From assembly GCA_947174625.1 (NCBI GenBank), contig CAMWJT010000057.1, positions 1 through 7,412 on the forward strand: 7,412 nt of DNA, given 5' to 3'. The translations under genes were made by a program, and so were the position numbers. Position 1 is the first letter of the stretch; each line of letters starts with the position of its first letter. Shown here in pieces: positions 1 through 5,477 of the stretch. A model generated the notes under the pieces. It made no database searches. It saw nothing but the letters and a program-made list of their open reading frames with translations, and was not told where the DNA came from. This DNA is from an uncultured Ruminococcus sp. (GTDB lineage: Bacteria; Bacillota; Clostridia; Oscillospirales; Ruminococcaceae).

Positions 1-126
1 AATTTTGATAAATACGAAACCAGATATTTTCCCGCAGAGAGAATCTATATCCGGGCGTGTAATCCTGTGGCAATGGCAGATTATGTAATAAGAGAAAATG
101 AAGTATTTGCTGATTTTCCGGCTTGA
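1..126 (+). CDS. C-terminal end of a probable uridine-kinase-like P-loop kinase (5' end outside window)
   Basis: Frame 1 is open from the window edge and gives 41 residues before a TGA at 124-126. The segment RYFPAERIYIRACNP followed by MADYVIRENE resembles the end of uridine kinase/phosphoribulokinase-family proteins, where an Arg-Tyr-x-Pro-x-(Q/E)-R-x-Tyr stretch precedes an Ala-Asp-hydrophobic-x-x-(D/E)-N motif. Such enzymes phosphorylate uridine or a related small substrate in the cytoplasm. The Walker A part lies outside the window, so the family call rests only on this tail and is tentative. The next gene's promoter begins inside its last codons, so the following gene can be transcribed separately. 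Confidence 0.5.
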   Translation, partial: NFDKYETRYFPAERIYIRACNPVAMADYVIRENEVFADFPA

Positions 127-151
127 CAGATAGGATAATTTGTGTTACAAT
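123..151 (+). promoter_or_regulatory. Sigma-A type promoter for the thioredoxin gene
   Basis: A perfect -35 box TTGACA (123-128) is separated by 17 bases from a -10 box TACAAT (146-151; 5 of 6 consensus). The -35 box contains the TGA stop of the upstream gene. Transcription should start near 158, leaving a leader of about 30 bases with an AGGAG ribosome site at 173-177, ten bases before the ATG. Confidence 0.8.
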
Positions 152-187
152 CAATTTAAAAATAAAATAAACAGGAGCTGAAGTAAC

Positions 188-505
188 ATGTTGTTTCATA
201 CATCCGAAGAATATTTTTTTGAAGTCCTGGAAATCAGCGAGGAGATGCCCGTCCTGGTTGATTTCTATGCGCCGTGGTGTGCGCCTTGCAGAGCATTAGA
301 ACCGACCGTGGAGGCTCTCTCAGAAGAGGATCCGGATCAGGTGATAGCATATTCTGTGAACACAGATACAGACCCGGAACTTGCACAGAGATATGCTGTG
401 AAAAATTTGCCTTGTGTGCTGTTATTCAGGGATGGCAAGCCAGTCAGACGCTGGGAGAAAGATATTTCTGTCGAGGAGATAGAACAGATAATCCGAAATT
501 TATAA
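188..505 (+). CDS. trxA: Thioredoxin (active site WCAPC)
   Basis: The 105-residue product is a single thioredoxin fold of standard length, a cytoplasmic thiol-disulfide reductant normally recharged by thioredoxin reductase. Visible features are the buried Asp at residue 25 (VDFYAPWC), the redox motif Trp30-Cys31-Ala-Pro-Cys34, the cis-proline at residue 75 (NLPC) and the FRDGKPV turn at 80-86. There is no signal peptide or membrane segment. Two deviations stand out: the dipeptide between the cysteines is Ala-Pro rather than Gly-Pro, and the usual Thr after the cis-proline is Cys76. The gene has its own promoter and AGGAG site (173-177) and ends at a bidirectional terminator, so it is probably monocistronic. 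It could be a thioredoxin paralogue rather than the main housekeeping copy. No reductase gene is adjacent. Confidence 0.9.
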   Translation: MLFHTSEEYFFEVLEISEEMPVLVDFYAPWCAPCRALEPTVEALSEEDPDQVIAYSVNTDTDPELAQRYAVKNLPCVLLFRDGKPVRRWEKDISVEEIEQIIRNL

Positions 506-517
506 TTCATCAAAAAA

Positions 518-541
518 ATCCGGTTCAGACAAGAACCGGAT
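518..541. terminator. Bidirectional intrinsic terminator between convergent genes
   Basis: ATCCGGTTC (518-526) pairs perfectly with GAACCGGAT (533-541) around a six-base loop. On the plus strand it is followed by GAATTTTTA, a modest U-tract. On the minus strand it is followed by seven U residues (complement of 512-518). It lies 13 bases after the thioredoxin stop and 17 bases after the S1 gene stop, so it can serve both transcripts and looks stronger for the minus strand. Confidence 0.88.
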
Positions 542-558
542 GAATTTTTATATTTGGT

Positions 559-1500
559 TTATACAAGATTGCCGTCAAATACCGTGTCTATGTATTTCCC
601 GGCATTCTCCGGTGTATAGATCCAGTGGTCAATATGATCTCCCTCATAGAAGTAGCGCAGCGGTTCCGGTGTAACAGAACCCTCACAGACATCTACAAGA
701 ATCAGCTTGACTTTGAGCTTTTCCGGAATTAATGCCTTGATGTAGACGCTTGTACGCTGTCCGACTTCCACAGGCTGACGAAGTTCCGCAAGTCCTGCCA
801 GATTGGGCATTAACTCGATGAATACACCATATTTTTCAACGGAGCGGACAATACCGCAGGTTGTCTCTCCCACATGAAATAATGCCGCATTCTGTTCCCA
901 TGTGCCAAGCAGTTCCTTGTGTGACAGCAAAATCCGTCTGCCCTGCATGCCCTTGATGATGACACGGATGTTCTGACCGACTGCAAATCTGTCTGACGGA
1001 TGGGCAATCCGTGACACAGAAATCGCATCAATCGGCACCATGGATGCAATACCGCACCCAACGTCAACGAATGCGCCAAACGGTTCCAGATGTGTCACTT
1101 TTGCATCAATAATGTCTCCCGGATTCAGAGCAGACAAGAATTGTTCCCGGCACTGCTCCTGCACGGCACGTCGTGACAGGATGGCGATTTCTTCGCCGGA
1201 TTCGGTGAATTCCGTACGAAGCACCCGGAAGCATACCGGTTTGCCGACCCTTGCAATCAGGGCAATGTCACGCAATTCGCCTTCTGCAATGCCGACAGCG
1301 CCTTCTTCTCTGGGGATCATCCCTTTCATGCAGGGGAGCTGTACCCACATATTGTGATTGCTGTCGCACATGGTAACCCTTGCTTCCAGAATTTTCCCGG
1401 TAAGCTGTGCCTGCATGAGTGCCTGGGGGCTGGAAATAGCGGCTTGGTTCTCCATTGTGTCCAGAAGAGTACCTTCGGGACTGAATCGTTTCTGATACAT
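559..1500 (-). CDS. S1-domain RNA-binding protein (ribosomal protein S1-like)
   Basis: The 313-residue protein carries S1/OB-fold repeats and probably binds RNA or the 30S subunit in the cytoplasm. Repeat 2 (about 126-198) is canonical: GDIIDAKVTHLEPFGAFVDV, with RRILLSHKELLGTW at its end. Repeat 3 (about 209-271) has the GIVRSVEKYGVFIEL strand pattern. Residues about 35-110 form a weaker S1-like first domain. A tail at about 282-313 (YFYEGDHIDHWIYTP) resembles the ending of S1-like proteins in Ruminococcus relatives. It is shorter than the four- to six-domain S1 proteins and so may be an auxiliary S1 homologue like B. subtilis YpfD. The start is supported by GGAGG (complement of 1509-1513) eight bases upstream. 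It has its own strong promoter and a long leader. Confidence 0.85.
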   Translation of the reverse strand: MYQKRFSPEGTLLDTMENQAAISSPQALMQAQLTGKILEARVTMCDSNHNMWVQLPCMKGMIPREEGAVGIAEGELRDIALIARVGKPVCFRVLRTEFTESGEEIAILSRRAVQEQCREQFLSALNPGDIIDAKVTHLEPFGAFVDVGCGIASMVPIDAISVSRIAHPSDRFAVGQNIRVIIKGMQGRRILLSHKELLGTWEQNAALFHVGETTCGIVRSVEKYGVFIELMPNLAGLAELRQPVEVGQRTSVYIKALIPEKLKVKLILVDVCEGSVTPEPLRYFYEGDHIDHWIYTPENAGKYIDTVFDGNLV

Positions 1501-1530
1501 GTTTTCGACCTCCGATTTTTGTTTTTAGGA

Positions 1531-1590
1531 AAAGTCCTGTTGTAGTCTATGCCGGACTTTGACGAAATAGAACTGAATTCATTCCGGCAT
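1531..1590 (-). promoter_or_regulatory. S1 gene 5' leader with two mutually exclusive hairpins
   Basis: In the leader transcript, one arm pair is complementary over eight bases (1583-1590 with 1549-1556, ATGCCGGA/TCCGGCAT, loop 26). Another is complementary over seven bases (1554-1560 with 1531-1537, AAAGTCC/GGACTTT, loop 16). The two share bases 1554-1556, so they cannot both form completely. The second stem ends 17 bases before the GGAGG ribosome site. No U-tract follows either stem, so a transcription terminator is unlikely. If functional, a translational switch or autoregulation is more plausible. The pairing is seen in the sequence; the function is inference. Confidence 0.4.
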
Positions 1591-1692
1591 CCGCATCCGG
1601 CTGATTTTATCTATTATTCATTTTCATATAAATATATCAGAATATAATATTAAGATATATTTTTTCAGATTCTTCAGATTCTTTTCTTGTTT

Positions 1693-1721
1693 ATTATACT
1701 ATATTTTTTCGGTCTTGTCAA
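1693..1721 (-). promoter_or_regulatory. Perfect-consensus sigma-A promoter for the S1 gene
   Basis: On the minus strand TTGACA (1721-1716) is followed after exactly 17 bases by TATAAT (1698-1693), matching the consensus at all twelve positions. The start point should be near 1686, giving a leader of about 185 bases before the S1 ATG at 1500. The DNA just upstream of the -35 box (1722-1800) is almost pure A/T with phased A-tracts, as in promoters with UP elements. Confidence 0.88.
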
Positions 1722-1742
1722 GAGAATATTCTATAGTTTTCT

Positions 1743-1774
1743 AAAAGATTTTGAAAAGATTTCTAAAGATTTCT
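1743..1774. repeat. Three 11-base A-tract repeats upstream of the S1 promoter
   Basis: Three near-identical tandem units of the form AAAAGATTTCT start at 1743, 1754 and about 1764. Further A-runs follow at 1779-1785, 1789-1793 and 1798-1801. The first A-tracts recur every 11 bases, close to one helical turn, which predicts DNA bending. They lie about 20-80 bases upstream of the S1 -35 box. The stretch 1501-1919 otherwise holds the S1 leader and promoter and the decayed repeat at 1803-1936, with no gene that I can support. Confidence 0.5.
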
Positions 1775-1802
1775 ATCGAAAAAAATCGAAAAATCAGAAA
1801 AG

Positions 1803-1936
1803 CCGGATGTTCATGCTCTCCTATAATTTTTTTATAATTTTTTATCCGGAAATTTGCCGGGATTCATACATAGCAATAGCAATGGCAATGGCACAGCTTT
1901 TTCAAGATTCTGGAAAAATTCAGAATTTCCGGATGT
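1803..1936 (-). pseudogene. Decayed partial tandem copy of the 3' part of the neighbouring gene
   Basis: Four blocks repeat, in the same order and strand, parts of the gene at 1920-2267. Bases 1924-1936 equal 2170-2182 (13 of 13). Bases 1890-1913 match 2140-2163 (20 of 24). Bases 1836-1860 match 2081-2105 (22 of 25). Bases 1803-1819 match 1929-1954 exactly apart from a nine-base deletion. The copy is about 120 bases shorter than the source, mainly through loss between the third and fourth blocks, and it contains in-frame stops. In translation PANFRIKNY is recognisable against PANLRMENY. It looks like a non-functional relic of a tandem duplication. Confidence 0.7.
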
Positions 1937-2267
1937 TCATTGCGCCCATGCTCTGCATCAGCGCTGAAACATTCCCGGCGGTGTCCGCATTGCAGATGAC
2001 GGACAATTCTGCGCTTTTGCGATAATAATATTCTGGCAGGATGGAGTCACTCAGATCCGAGATCATGACGGCAGTCATGTAATTTTCCATCCGGAGATTT
2101 GCCGGAAGAAGTGTGTAACGTTGTTTGCCTTGCATGGACGGCACGGCTTTTCCCAGATTCCGGACGGACAATTTCCGGATGTCCCGGACGGATCGGCGGA
2201 TTCTCCCGGCGGCAAGTTCTGCCAGATCCTGAGAAGAAAATTCGGCTGAAATTCTGCATAATTCCAT
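1920..2267 (-). CDS. Hypothetical protein, 115 residues, family not recognised
   Basis: The start at 2267 is chosen because AGGAGGG (complement of 2275-2281) lies seven bases upstream; an earlier in-frame ATG at 2309 has no comparable site. The product begins MELCRISAEF and continues with an Arg-rich helix (about 10-32: DLAELAAGRIRRSVRDIRK). A middle part PANLRMENYMTAVMIS follows, then a last third with AELSVICNADTAGNVSALMQS, ending GAMNIRKF. There is no signal peptide or membrane segment. The beta-alpha-beta feel (strand at MTAVMIS, strand at AELSVIC, helix at TAGNVSALMQSMG) would fit a small ferredoxin-like domain, but that is a guess. It is divergent from the prfA operon and upstream of the S1 gene. 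Its own 3' end is partly duplicated just downstream. A long plus-strand frame overlapping it is less credible. Confidence 0.65.
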   Translation of the reverse strand: MELCRISAEFSSQDLAELAAGRIRRSVRDIRKLSVRNLGKAVPSMQGKQRYTLLPANLRMENYMTAVMISDLSDSILPEYYYRKSAELSVICNADTAGNVSALMQSMGAMNIRKF

Positions 2268-2274
2268 AATGAAA

Positions 2275-2281
2275 CCCTCCT
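2275..2281 (-). promoter_or_regulatory. Ribosome binding site that fixes the start of the 115-residue protein
   Basis: Read on the minus strand this is AGGAGGG, followed by TTTCATT and then ATG at 2267. The near-perfect anti-16S match at seven bases rules against the upstream ATG at 2309, which would place this site inside the coding sequence. Confidence 0.8.
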
Positions 2282-2298
2282 GGATTATTTTTTTATTA

Positions 2299-2342
2299 AA
2301 ATTCAGCATAAATTCAGCATACTATACAGGATTTGTATGCTG
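2299..2342. promoter_or_regulatory. Operator-like inverted repeat with a duplicated half site in the divergent intergenic region
   Basis: CAGCATAC (2315-2322) and GTATGCTG (2335-2342) form a perfect eight-base inverted repeat around 12 bases. The left arm is part of an 11-base direct repeat, AAATTCAGCAT at 2299-2309 and 2310-2320, so CAGCAT occurs twice in one orientation and once inverted. It lies 30-75 bases upstream of the 115-residue protein gene and about 60 bases before the -35 box of the right-hand operon. As RNA from the minus strand it could form a hairpin in that gene's leader. No clear minus-strand promoter was found. A protein binding site is inference. Confidence 0.45.
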
Positions 2343-2399
2343 TTTTTATTATGATTGCACAAATTACGGAAACTATACAGATAAAATGCAAATAAATTC

Positions 2400-2428
2400 T
2401 TGCCTTTTCTCAGAAAATGCAGTATAAT
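2400..2428 (+). promoter_or_regulatory. Sigma-A type promoter for the DUF951-prfA operon
   Basis: A perfect -10 box TATAAT (2423-2428) lies 17 bases after TTGCCT (2400-2405; 4 of 6 consensus). Predicted start is near 2435, giving a leader of about 45 bases. It is the only good promoter seen ahead of the plus-strand gene run. Confidence 0.72.
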
Positions 2429-2457
2429 AGTAATTGTGAGAATATTTAAAAAATAAC

Positions 2458-2462
2458 AGGAG
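2458..2462 (+). promoter_or_regulatory. Ribosome binding site with unusually long spacing to the DUF951 start
   Basis: AGGAG sits 17 bases before the first ATG (2480) and 20 before the second (2483); typical spacing is 5-10. No ATG, GTG or TTG in frame lies nearer. The surrounding 13 bases AACAGGAGCTGAA (2455-2467) are identical to the thioredoxin ribosome site (170-182), where spacing is normal. Confidence 0.55.
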
Positions 2463-2479
2463 CTGAACCAAAGTATTTT

Positions 2480-2683
2480 ATGATGAAAATTCAGATCAAT
2501 GATATACTAATCATGAAAAAACAGCATCCTTGCGGCGCAAAGGAAATGCTTGTGCTTCGTGCCGGGATGGATTTCCGTCTGCGTTGTACCGGCTGTGGCA
2601 GGGAATTCATGACACCCAGAATCAAATTAGAAAAATATATCCGTCAAGTGATTCCGGGAAATTCTGAAAATCAGAAAAATTAA
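2480..2683 (+). CDS. DUF951 family small zinc-ribbon-like protein
   Basis: The 67-residue protein matches the Firmicutes DUF951 pattern: a start like QINDILIMKKQHPCG, a middle with LRAGMDFRLRCTGCGREF, and a basic end with TPRIKLEKYIRQVI. His16, Cys18, Cys36 and Cys39 are placed as possible metal ligands, in the family's HPCG and CxGC motifs. Its biochemical role is not established to my knowledge. Homologues such as B. subtilis YyzM sit beside the GTPase YchF. Here it is instead the first gene of the prfA run, 21 bases before prfA, which suggests a translation-linked role only by context. Two adjacent in-frame ATGs (2480 and 2483) are both possible starts. The ribosome site is oddly far upstream. 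Confidence 0.85.
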   Translation: MMKIQINDILIMKKQHPCGAKEMLVLRAGMDFRLRCTGCGREFMTPRIKLEKYIRQVIPGNSENQKN

Positions 2684-2704
2684 AAAAACAGGGAGAAAGT
2701 CAGC

Positions 2705-3778
2705 ATGTTTGAAAAATTACTTGTGATGCAGGAAAAATATCAGAGTATGAATGCAATGCTTTCCGATCCGGATCTGATTGCAGATCATGCAAAATATGCC
2801 GGATTGATGAAAGAATATAAAAATTTAACACCGATTATTGAGGCATTTACAGTTTATCAGAAAATCCGGAAAGATTTTGAAGAAGCACAAGCACTTCTGA
2901 GTGAATCCGGGCAGGATGCAGAATTGAAAGAAATGGCACAGTTACAATTGGAAGAAGCCAGGATGTTACTGGAAGAACAGGAACAGGCATTAAAAATTTT
3001 ATTACTGCCGAAAGATGCCAATGATGATAAGAACGTTATTATTGAAATCCGTGGCGGTGCGGGCGGGGAAGAAGCTTCTTTATTTGCAAATTCTCTGTTC
3101 CGGATGTACAGCATGTATGCTGAAGCACATCACTGGAAACTGGAGATCTTGAGTGCCAATCCCACGGAACTCGGCGGCTACAAAGAAATCAGCTTTTCGA
3201 TTGAAGGGCATGGTGCATACTCCCGGTTAAAATATGAAAGCGGTGTGCATCGTGTGCAGCGTGTCCCGGAGACAGAATCGCAAGGGAGGATTCACACTTC
3301 TACGGTTACCGTTGCTGTTCTGCCGGAGGCGGATGAAGTGGAACTGGAAATTAATCCAACAGACCTGAAAATTGATGTATTCCGTTCCAGTGGTGCAGGT
3401 GGTCAGCATATTAATAAAACAGAATCTGCCGTGAGAATTACCCATCTGCCAACGGGTGTTGTCGTGGAGTGTCAGGATGAACGCAGTCAGCATAAAAACA
3501 AGGACAAAGCGATGAAAGTCCTGCGAGCAAGATTATTTGAAGCCATGCAGCAGGAACAAAGCGACAAAATCGCTTCGGAACGTAAGTTACAAGTTGGAAC
3601 TGGTGACAGATCCGAACGAATCCGGACATATAATTATCCGCAGGGACGCATGACAGATCACCGGATTAATTTAACAATCTACAGATTAGAGAGTATTTTA
3701 AATGGCGATTTAGATGAAATTTTTGACGCATTGGCAACAGCAGACCAGGCGGCAAAATTAGCAGGACAGGAAGTGTAA
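2705..3778 (+). CDS. prfA: Peptide chain release factor 1
   Basis: This cytoplasmic class I release factor recognises UAA and UAG stop codons in the ribosomal A site and triggers peptide release. At 357 residues it has the family's usual length. The GGQ catalytic motif is at 232-234 (SSGAGGQHINKTESAVRITH). The stop-recognition tripeptide Pro-Glu-Thr is at 188-190 (RVPETESQGRIHTS), as in Bacillus RF1, and distinguishes it from RF2, which has SPF. The N-terminal part (1-105) is the helical domain. AGGGAG (2690-2695) lies nine bases before the ATG. It is second in the operon, and sua5 starts three bases after its stop. The prmC gene, whose product methylates the GGQ glutamine and which often neighbours prfA in Firmicutes, is not in this window. 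Confidence 0.97.
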   Translation: MFEKLLVMQEKYQSMNAMLSDPDLIADHAKYAGLMKEYKNLTPIIEAFTVYQKIRKDFEEAQALLSESGQDAELKEMAQLQLEEARMLLEEQEQALKILLLPKDANDDKNVIIEIRGGAGGEEASLFANSLFRMYSMYAEAHHWKLEILSANPTELGGYKEISFSIEGHGAYSRLKYESGVHRVQRVPETESQGRIHTSTVTVAVLPEADEVELEINPTDLKIDVFRSSGAGGQHINKTESAVRITHLPTGVVVECQDERSQHKNKDKAMKVLRARLFEAMQQEQSDKIASERKLQVGTGDRSERIRTYNYPQGRMTDHRINLTIYRLESILNGDLDEIFDALATADQAAKLAGQEV

Positions 3779-3781
3779 TTC

Positions 3782-4807
3782 ATGAATCAGATTTCTACAA
3801 AATTACTGCATGACAGTCCGGAAGATCTCCGGATTGCATCAGAATTATTGAGAAACGGCGAATTAGTCGCCATCCCTACCGAGACAGTCTACGGATTGGG
3901 TGCGGATGCCCGGAATGAAACGGCTGTCCGGGCAATTTTCGCTGCAAAAGGTCGTCCGGCGGATAATCCACTGATCGTTCACATTGCAGATCTGGACATG
4001 CTAGAACAGATTGCTTTAGAAATTCCAGAAATTGCAATCCGGTTAGCAGAACAATTCTGGTCTGGCGCATTGACCATGATTTTTAAAAAACGTCCGGAAA
4101 TTCCGTCTGTCACATCCGGCGGACTGGATACGGTCGGCGTCCGGATGCCGTCTCATCCAGTCGCAAGAGAGATTATCCGGTTGTCAGGCTGTCCGATTGC
4201 CGCACCGTCTGCAAATCGTTCCGGCTTGCCGAGTCCGACAACGGCAAAACACGTCCTGGATGATATGAACGGACGGATTGCCGCAGTCGTGGACGGCGGT
4301 CAATGTGAAGTCGGTGTGGAATCGACTGTAATTTGTTTTGATGATCCGGAAACGATTCATATTTTAAGACCAGGTTGTATTTCACTGGAAGATTTACAGC
4401 CGTTTGCAGAAAAAATTTATATTGACAAAGCCATTTTTGAACAGATTTCACCAGATGCAAAAGTTGCATCTCCAGGGATGAAATACAAGCATTATTCTCC
4501 AAAGACAAAAATTCTCCCTGTGGATGCGCCGGATTTTGAAAGCTTTTCCGATTATGTAAAATCTCATGCACAGAATGGGACATATTGTCTGTTATTTGAT
4601 TCTGATCCGGATATTCCCGGTATTCCTTGTATGCGTTACGGTGATACAGGAATTGCACAGGCACATGATCTGTTTCTGCGATTCCGGGAACTGGATGAAG
4701 TCGGCGCACGGCTTGCTTATGTGAGAATGCCCCGGCAGACGGGTGCGGATTTGTCAGTCTATAATCGCCTGATGAGAGCCGCCGGATTCGAGGTAATCAA
4801 ATTATGA
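3782..4807 (+). CDS. sua5: L-threonylcarbamoyladenylate synthase (Sua5/YrdC, long form)
   Basis: The enzyme makes threonylcarbamoyl-AMP from threonine, bicarbonate and ATP, the first step in forming t6A at position 37 of ANN-decoding tRNAs. The 341-residue protein has an N-terminal YrdC domain (about 12-205) with IPTETVYGLGADA (31-43), the KGRP motif at 56-59 and PSANRSG at 142-148. A linker SPGMKYKHYSPK (230-241) is followed by a Sua5 C-terminal domain to the end. This two-domain form matches B. subtilis YwlC rather than short E. coli TsaC. It starts three bases after prfA, with a weak AGGA inside the prfA end. It overlaps coaE by ATGA, so translational coupling is likely on both sides. Confidence 0.95.
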   Translation: MNQISTKLLHDSPEDLRIASELLRNGELVAIPTETVYGLGADARNETAVRAIFAAKGRPADNPLIVHIADLDMLEQIALEIPEIAIRLAEQFWSGALTMIFKKRPEIPSVTSGGLDTVGVRMPSHPVAREIIRLSGCPIAAPSANRSGLPSPTTAKHVLDDMNGRIAAVVDGGQCEVGVESTVICFDDPETIHILRPGCISLEDLQPFAEKIYIDKAIFEQISPDAKVASPGMKYKHYSPKTKILPVDAPDFESFSDYVKSHAQNGTYCLLFDSDPDIPGIPCMRYGDTGIAQAHDLFLRFRELDEVGARLAYVRMPRQTGADLSVYNRLMRAAGFEVIKL

Positions 4808-5424
4808 ACAATAGAAAAAACAGCATTGTAATCGGACTGACCGGACAGACTGGTGCAGGCAAAAGCACAGTTGCAAAGATATTTGCAGAACAGGGCTTTA
4901 ACATTATCAATGCGGATCAGGTTGCACGGGATGTCGTGAATCCAGGGATGCCATGCTTACAAGAATTAACAATACAATTCGGATCTGAAATTCTGAATCC
5001 GGATCATTCTTTGAACCGGAAAGCACTTGCCGGAATTGTCTTTACAGATCCAGAAAAATTAAAATTATTAAATCATATCACACATCCATTTATTATTCAA
5101 GCGATCCGGGAGCTGATCCAGGACTTTGCGGCTGCCGGAGAAAAATTCATACTTCTGGATGCACCGACTTTGTTTGAAAGCAAAGCGGATCAGTTTTGCG
5201 ACCGGATTATTGCAGTCATTGCCAGTCAGGAGATTCGTTGTGCAAGAATCATGCAGAGAGATCATCTGACAAGACAATCTGCACTTGACCGGATGAATTC
5301 CCAATTTACAGAAGAATATTTTATTTCACATTCTGATGATGTGATAGAGAATCATTCCAGTCCGGAAGAACTTGCAGAAAAATCCCGGAAATTAGCAGAA
5401 ATGATAAAATCTGAATATGATTAA
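4804..5424 (+). CDS. coaE: Dephospho-CoA kinase
   Basis: This kinase phosphorylates the 3'-hydroxyl of dephospho-CoA, the last step of coenzyme A synthesis. The 206-residue length is typical. The P-loop GQTGAGKS is at 14-21, the substrate-site segment IINADQVARDVVNPG at 34-48, and the LLDAPTLFES motif sits in the middle of the protein. The lid-like region has RIMQRDHLTRQSALDRMNSQ. The family's common Asp-Ala-Asp is here Asn36-Ala-Asp38, with the last Asp kept. The start codon overlaps the sua5 stop (ATGA at 4804-4807), implying coupled translation. An AT-rich hairpin overlaps its own stop. Confidence 0.95.
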   Translation: MNNRKNSIVIGLTGQTGAGKSTVAKIFAEQGFNIINADQVARDVVNPGMPCLQELTIQFGSEILNPDHSLNRKALAGIVFTDPEKLKLLNHITHPFIIQAIRELIQDFAAAGEKFILLDAPTLFESKADQFCDRIIAVIASQEIRCARIMQRDHLTRQSALDRMNSQFTEEYFISHSDDVIENHSSPEELAEKSRKLAEMIKSEYD

Positions 5425-5437
5425 TATAAAATCATAT
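5415..5437 (+). terminator. AT-rich hairpin at the coaE stop, possible weak terminator or processing site
   Basis: ATATGATT (5415-5422) pairs with AATCATAT (5430-5437) around a seven-base loop and is followed by ATTTTAAT. The stem has one G-C pair per arm and no solid U-run, so strong termination is unlikely. It marks the largest gap in the operon (53 bases before apeA), and no clear promoter was found in that gap. Confidence 0.3.
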
Positions 5438-5477
5438 ATTTTAATAAAAAAATTTATTTTAAAGAGAGGTTTTTAAT

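Noticed and set aside
1531..1560. Intrinsic terminator (attenuator) in the S1 leader
   Set aside because: The stem is not followed by a U-run on the minus strand; the next bases are TCCTAAAAAC.
1687..2025. Plus-strand frame of 112 codons
   Set aside because: It lies across the AT-rich S1 promoter region and antisense to the 115-residue gene, has no ribosome site, and its low-complexity Phe/Lys/Ile start reflects AT-rich DNA.
2315..2350. Plus-strand terminator (stem CAGCATAC/GTATGCTG followed by TTTTTATT)
   Set aside because: No plus-strand gene lies immediately upstream, and the position between divergent genes fits a regulatory repeat better. Terminator function cannot be excluded.
4173..4709. 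Minus-strand frame of 178 codons opposite sua5
   Set aside because: The plus strand encodes a clear Sua5 protein across the whole span. The antisense product has no recognisable motif and no supported ribosome site.
5425..5477. Separate promoter for apeA in the gap after coaE
   Set aside because: The gap is AT-rich with several TATA-like words, but no -35 partner at 16-18 bases was convincing.
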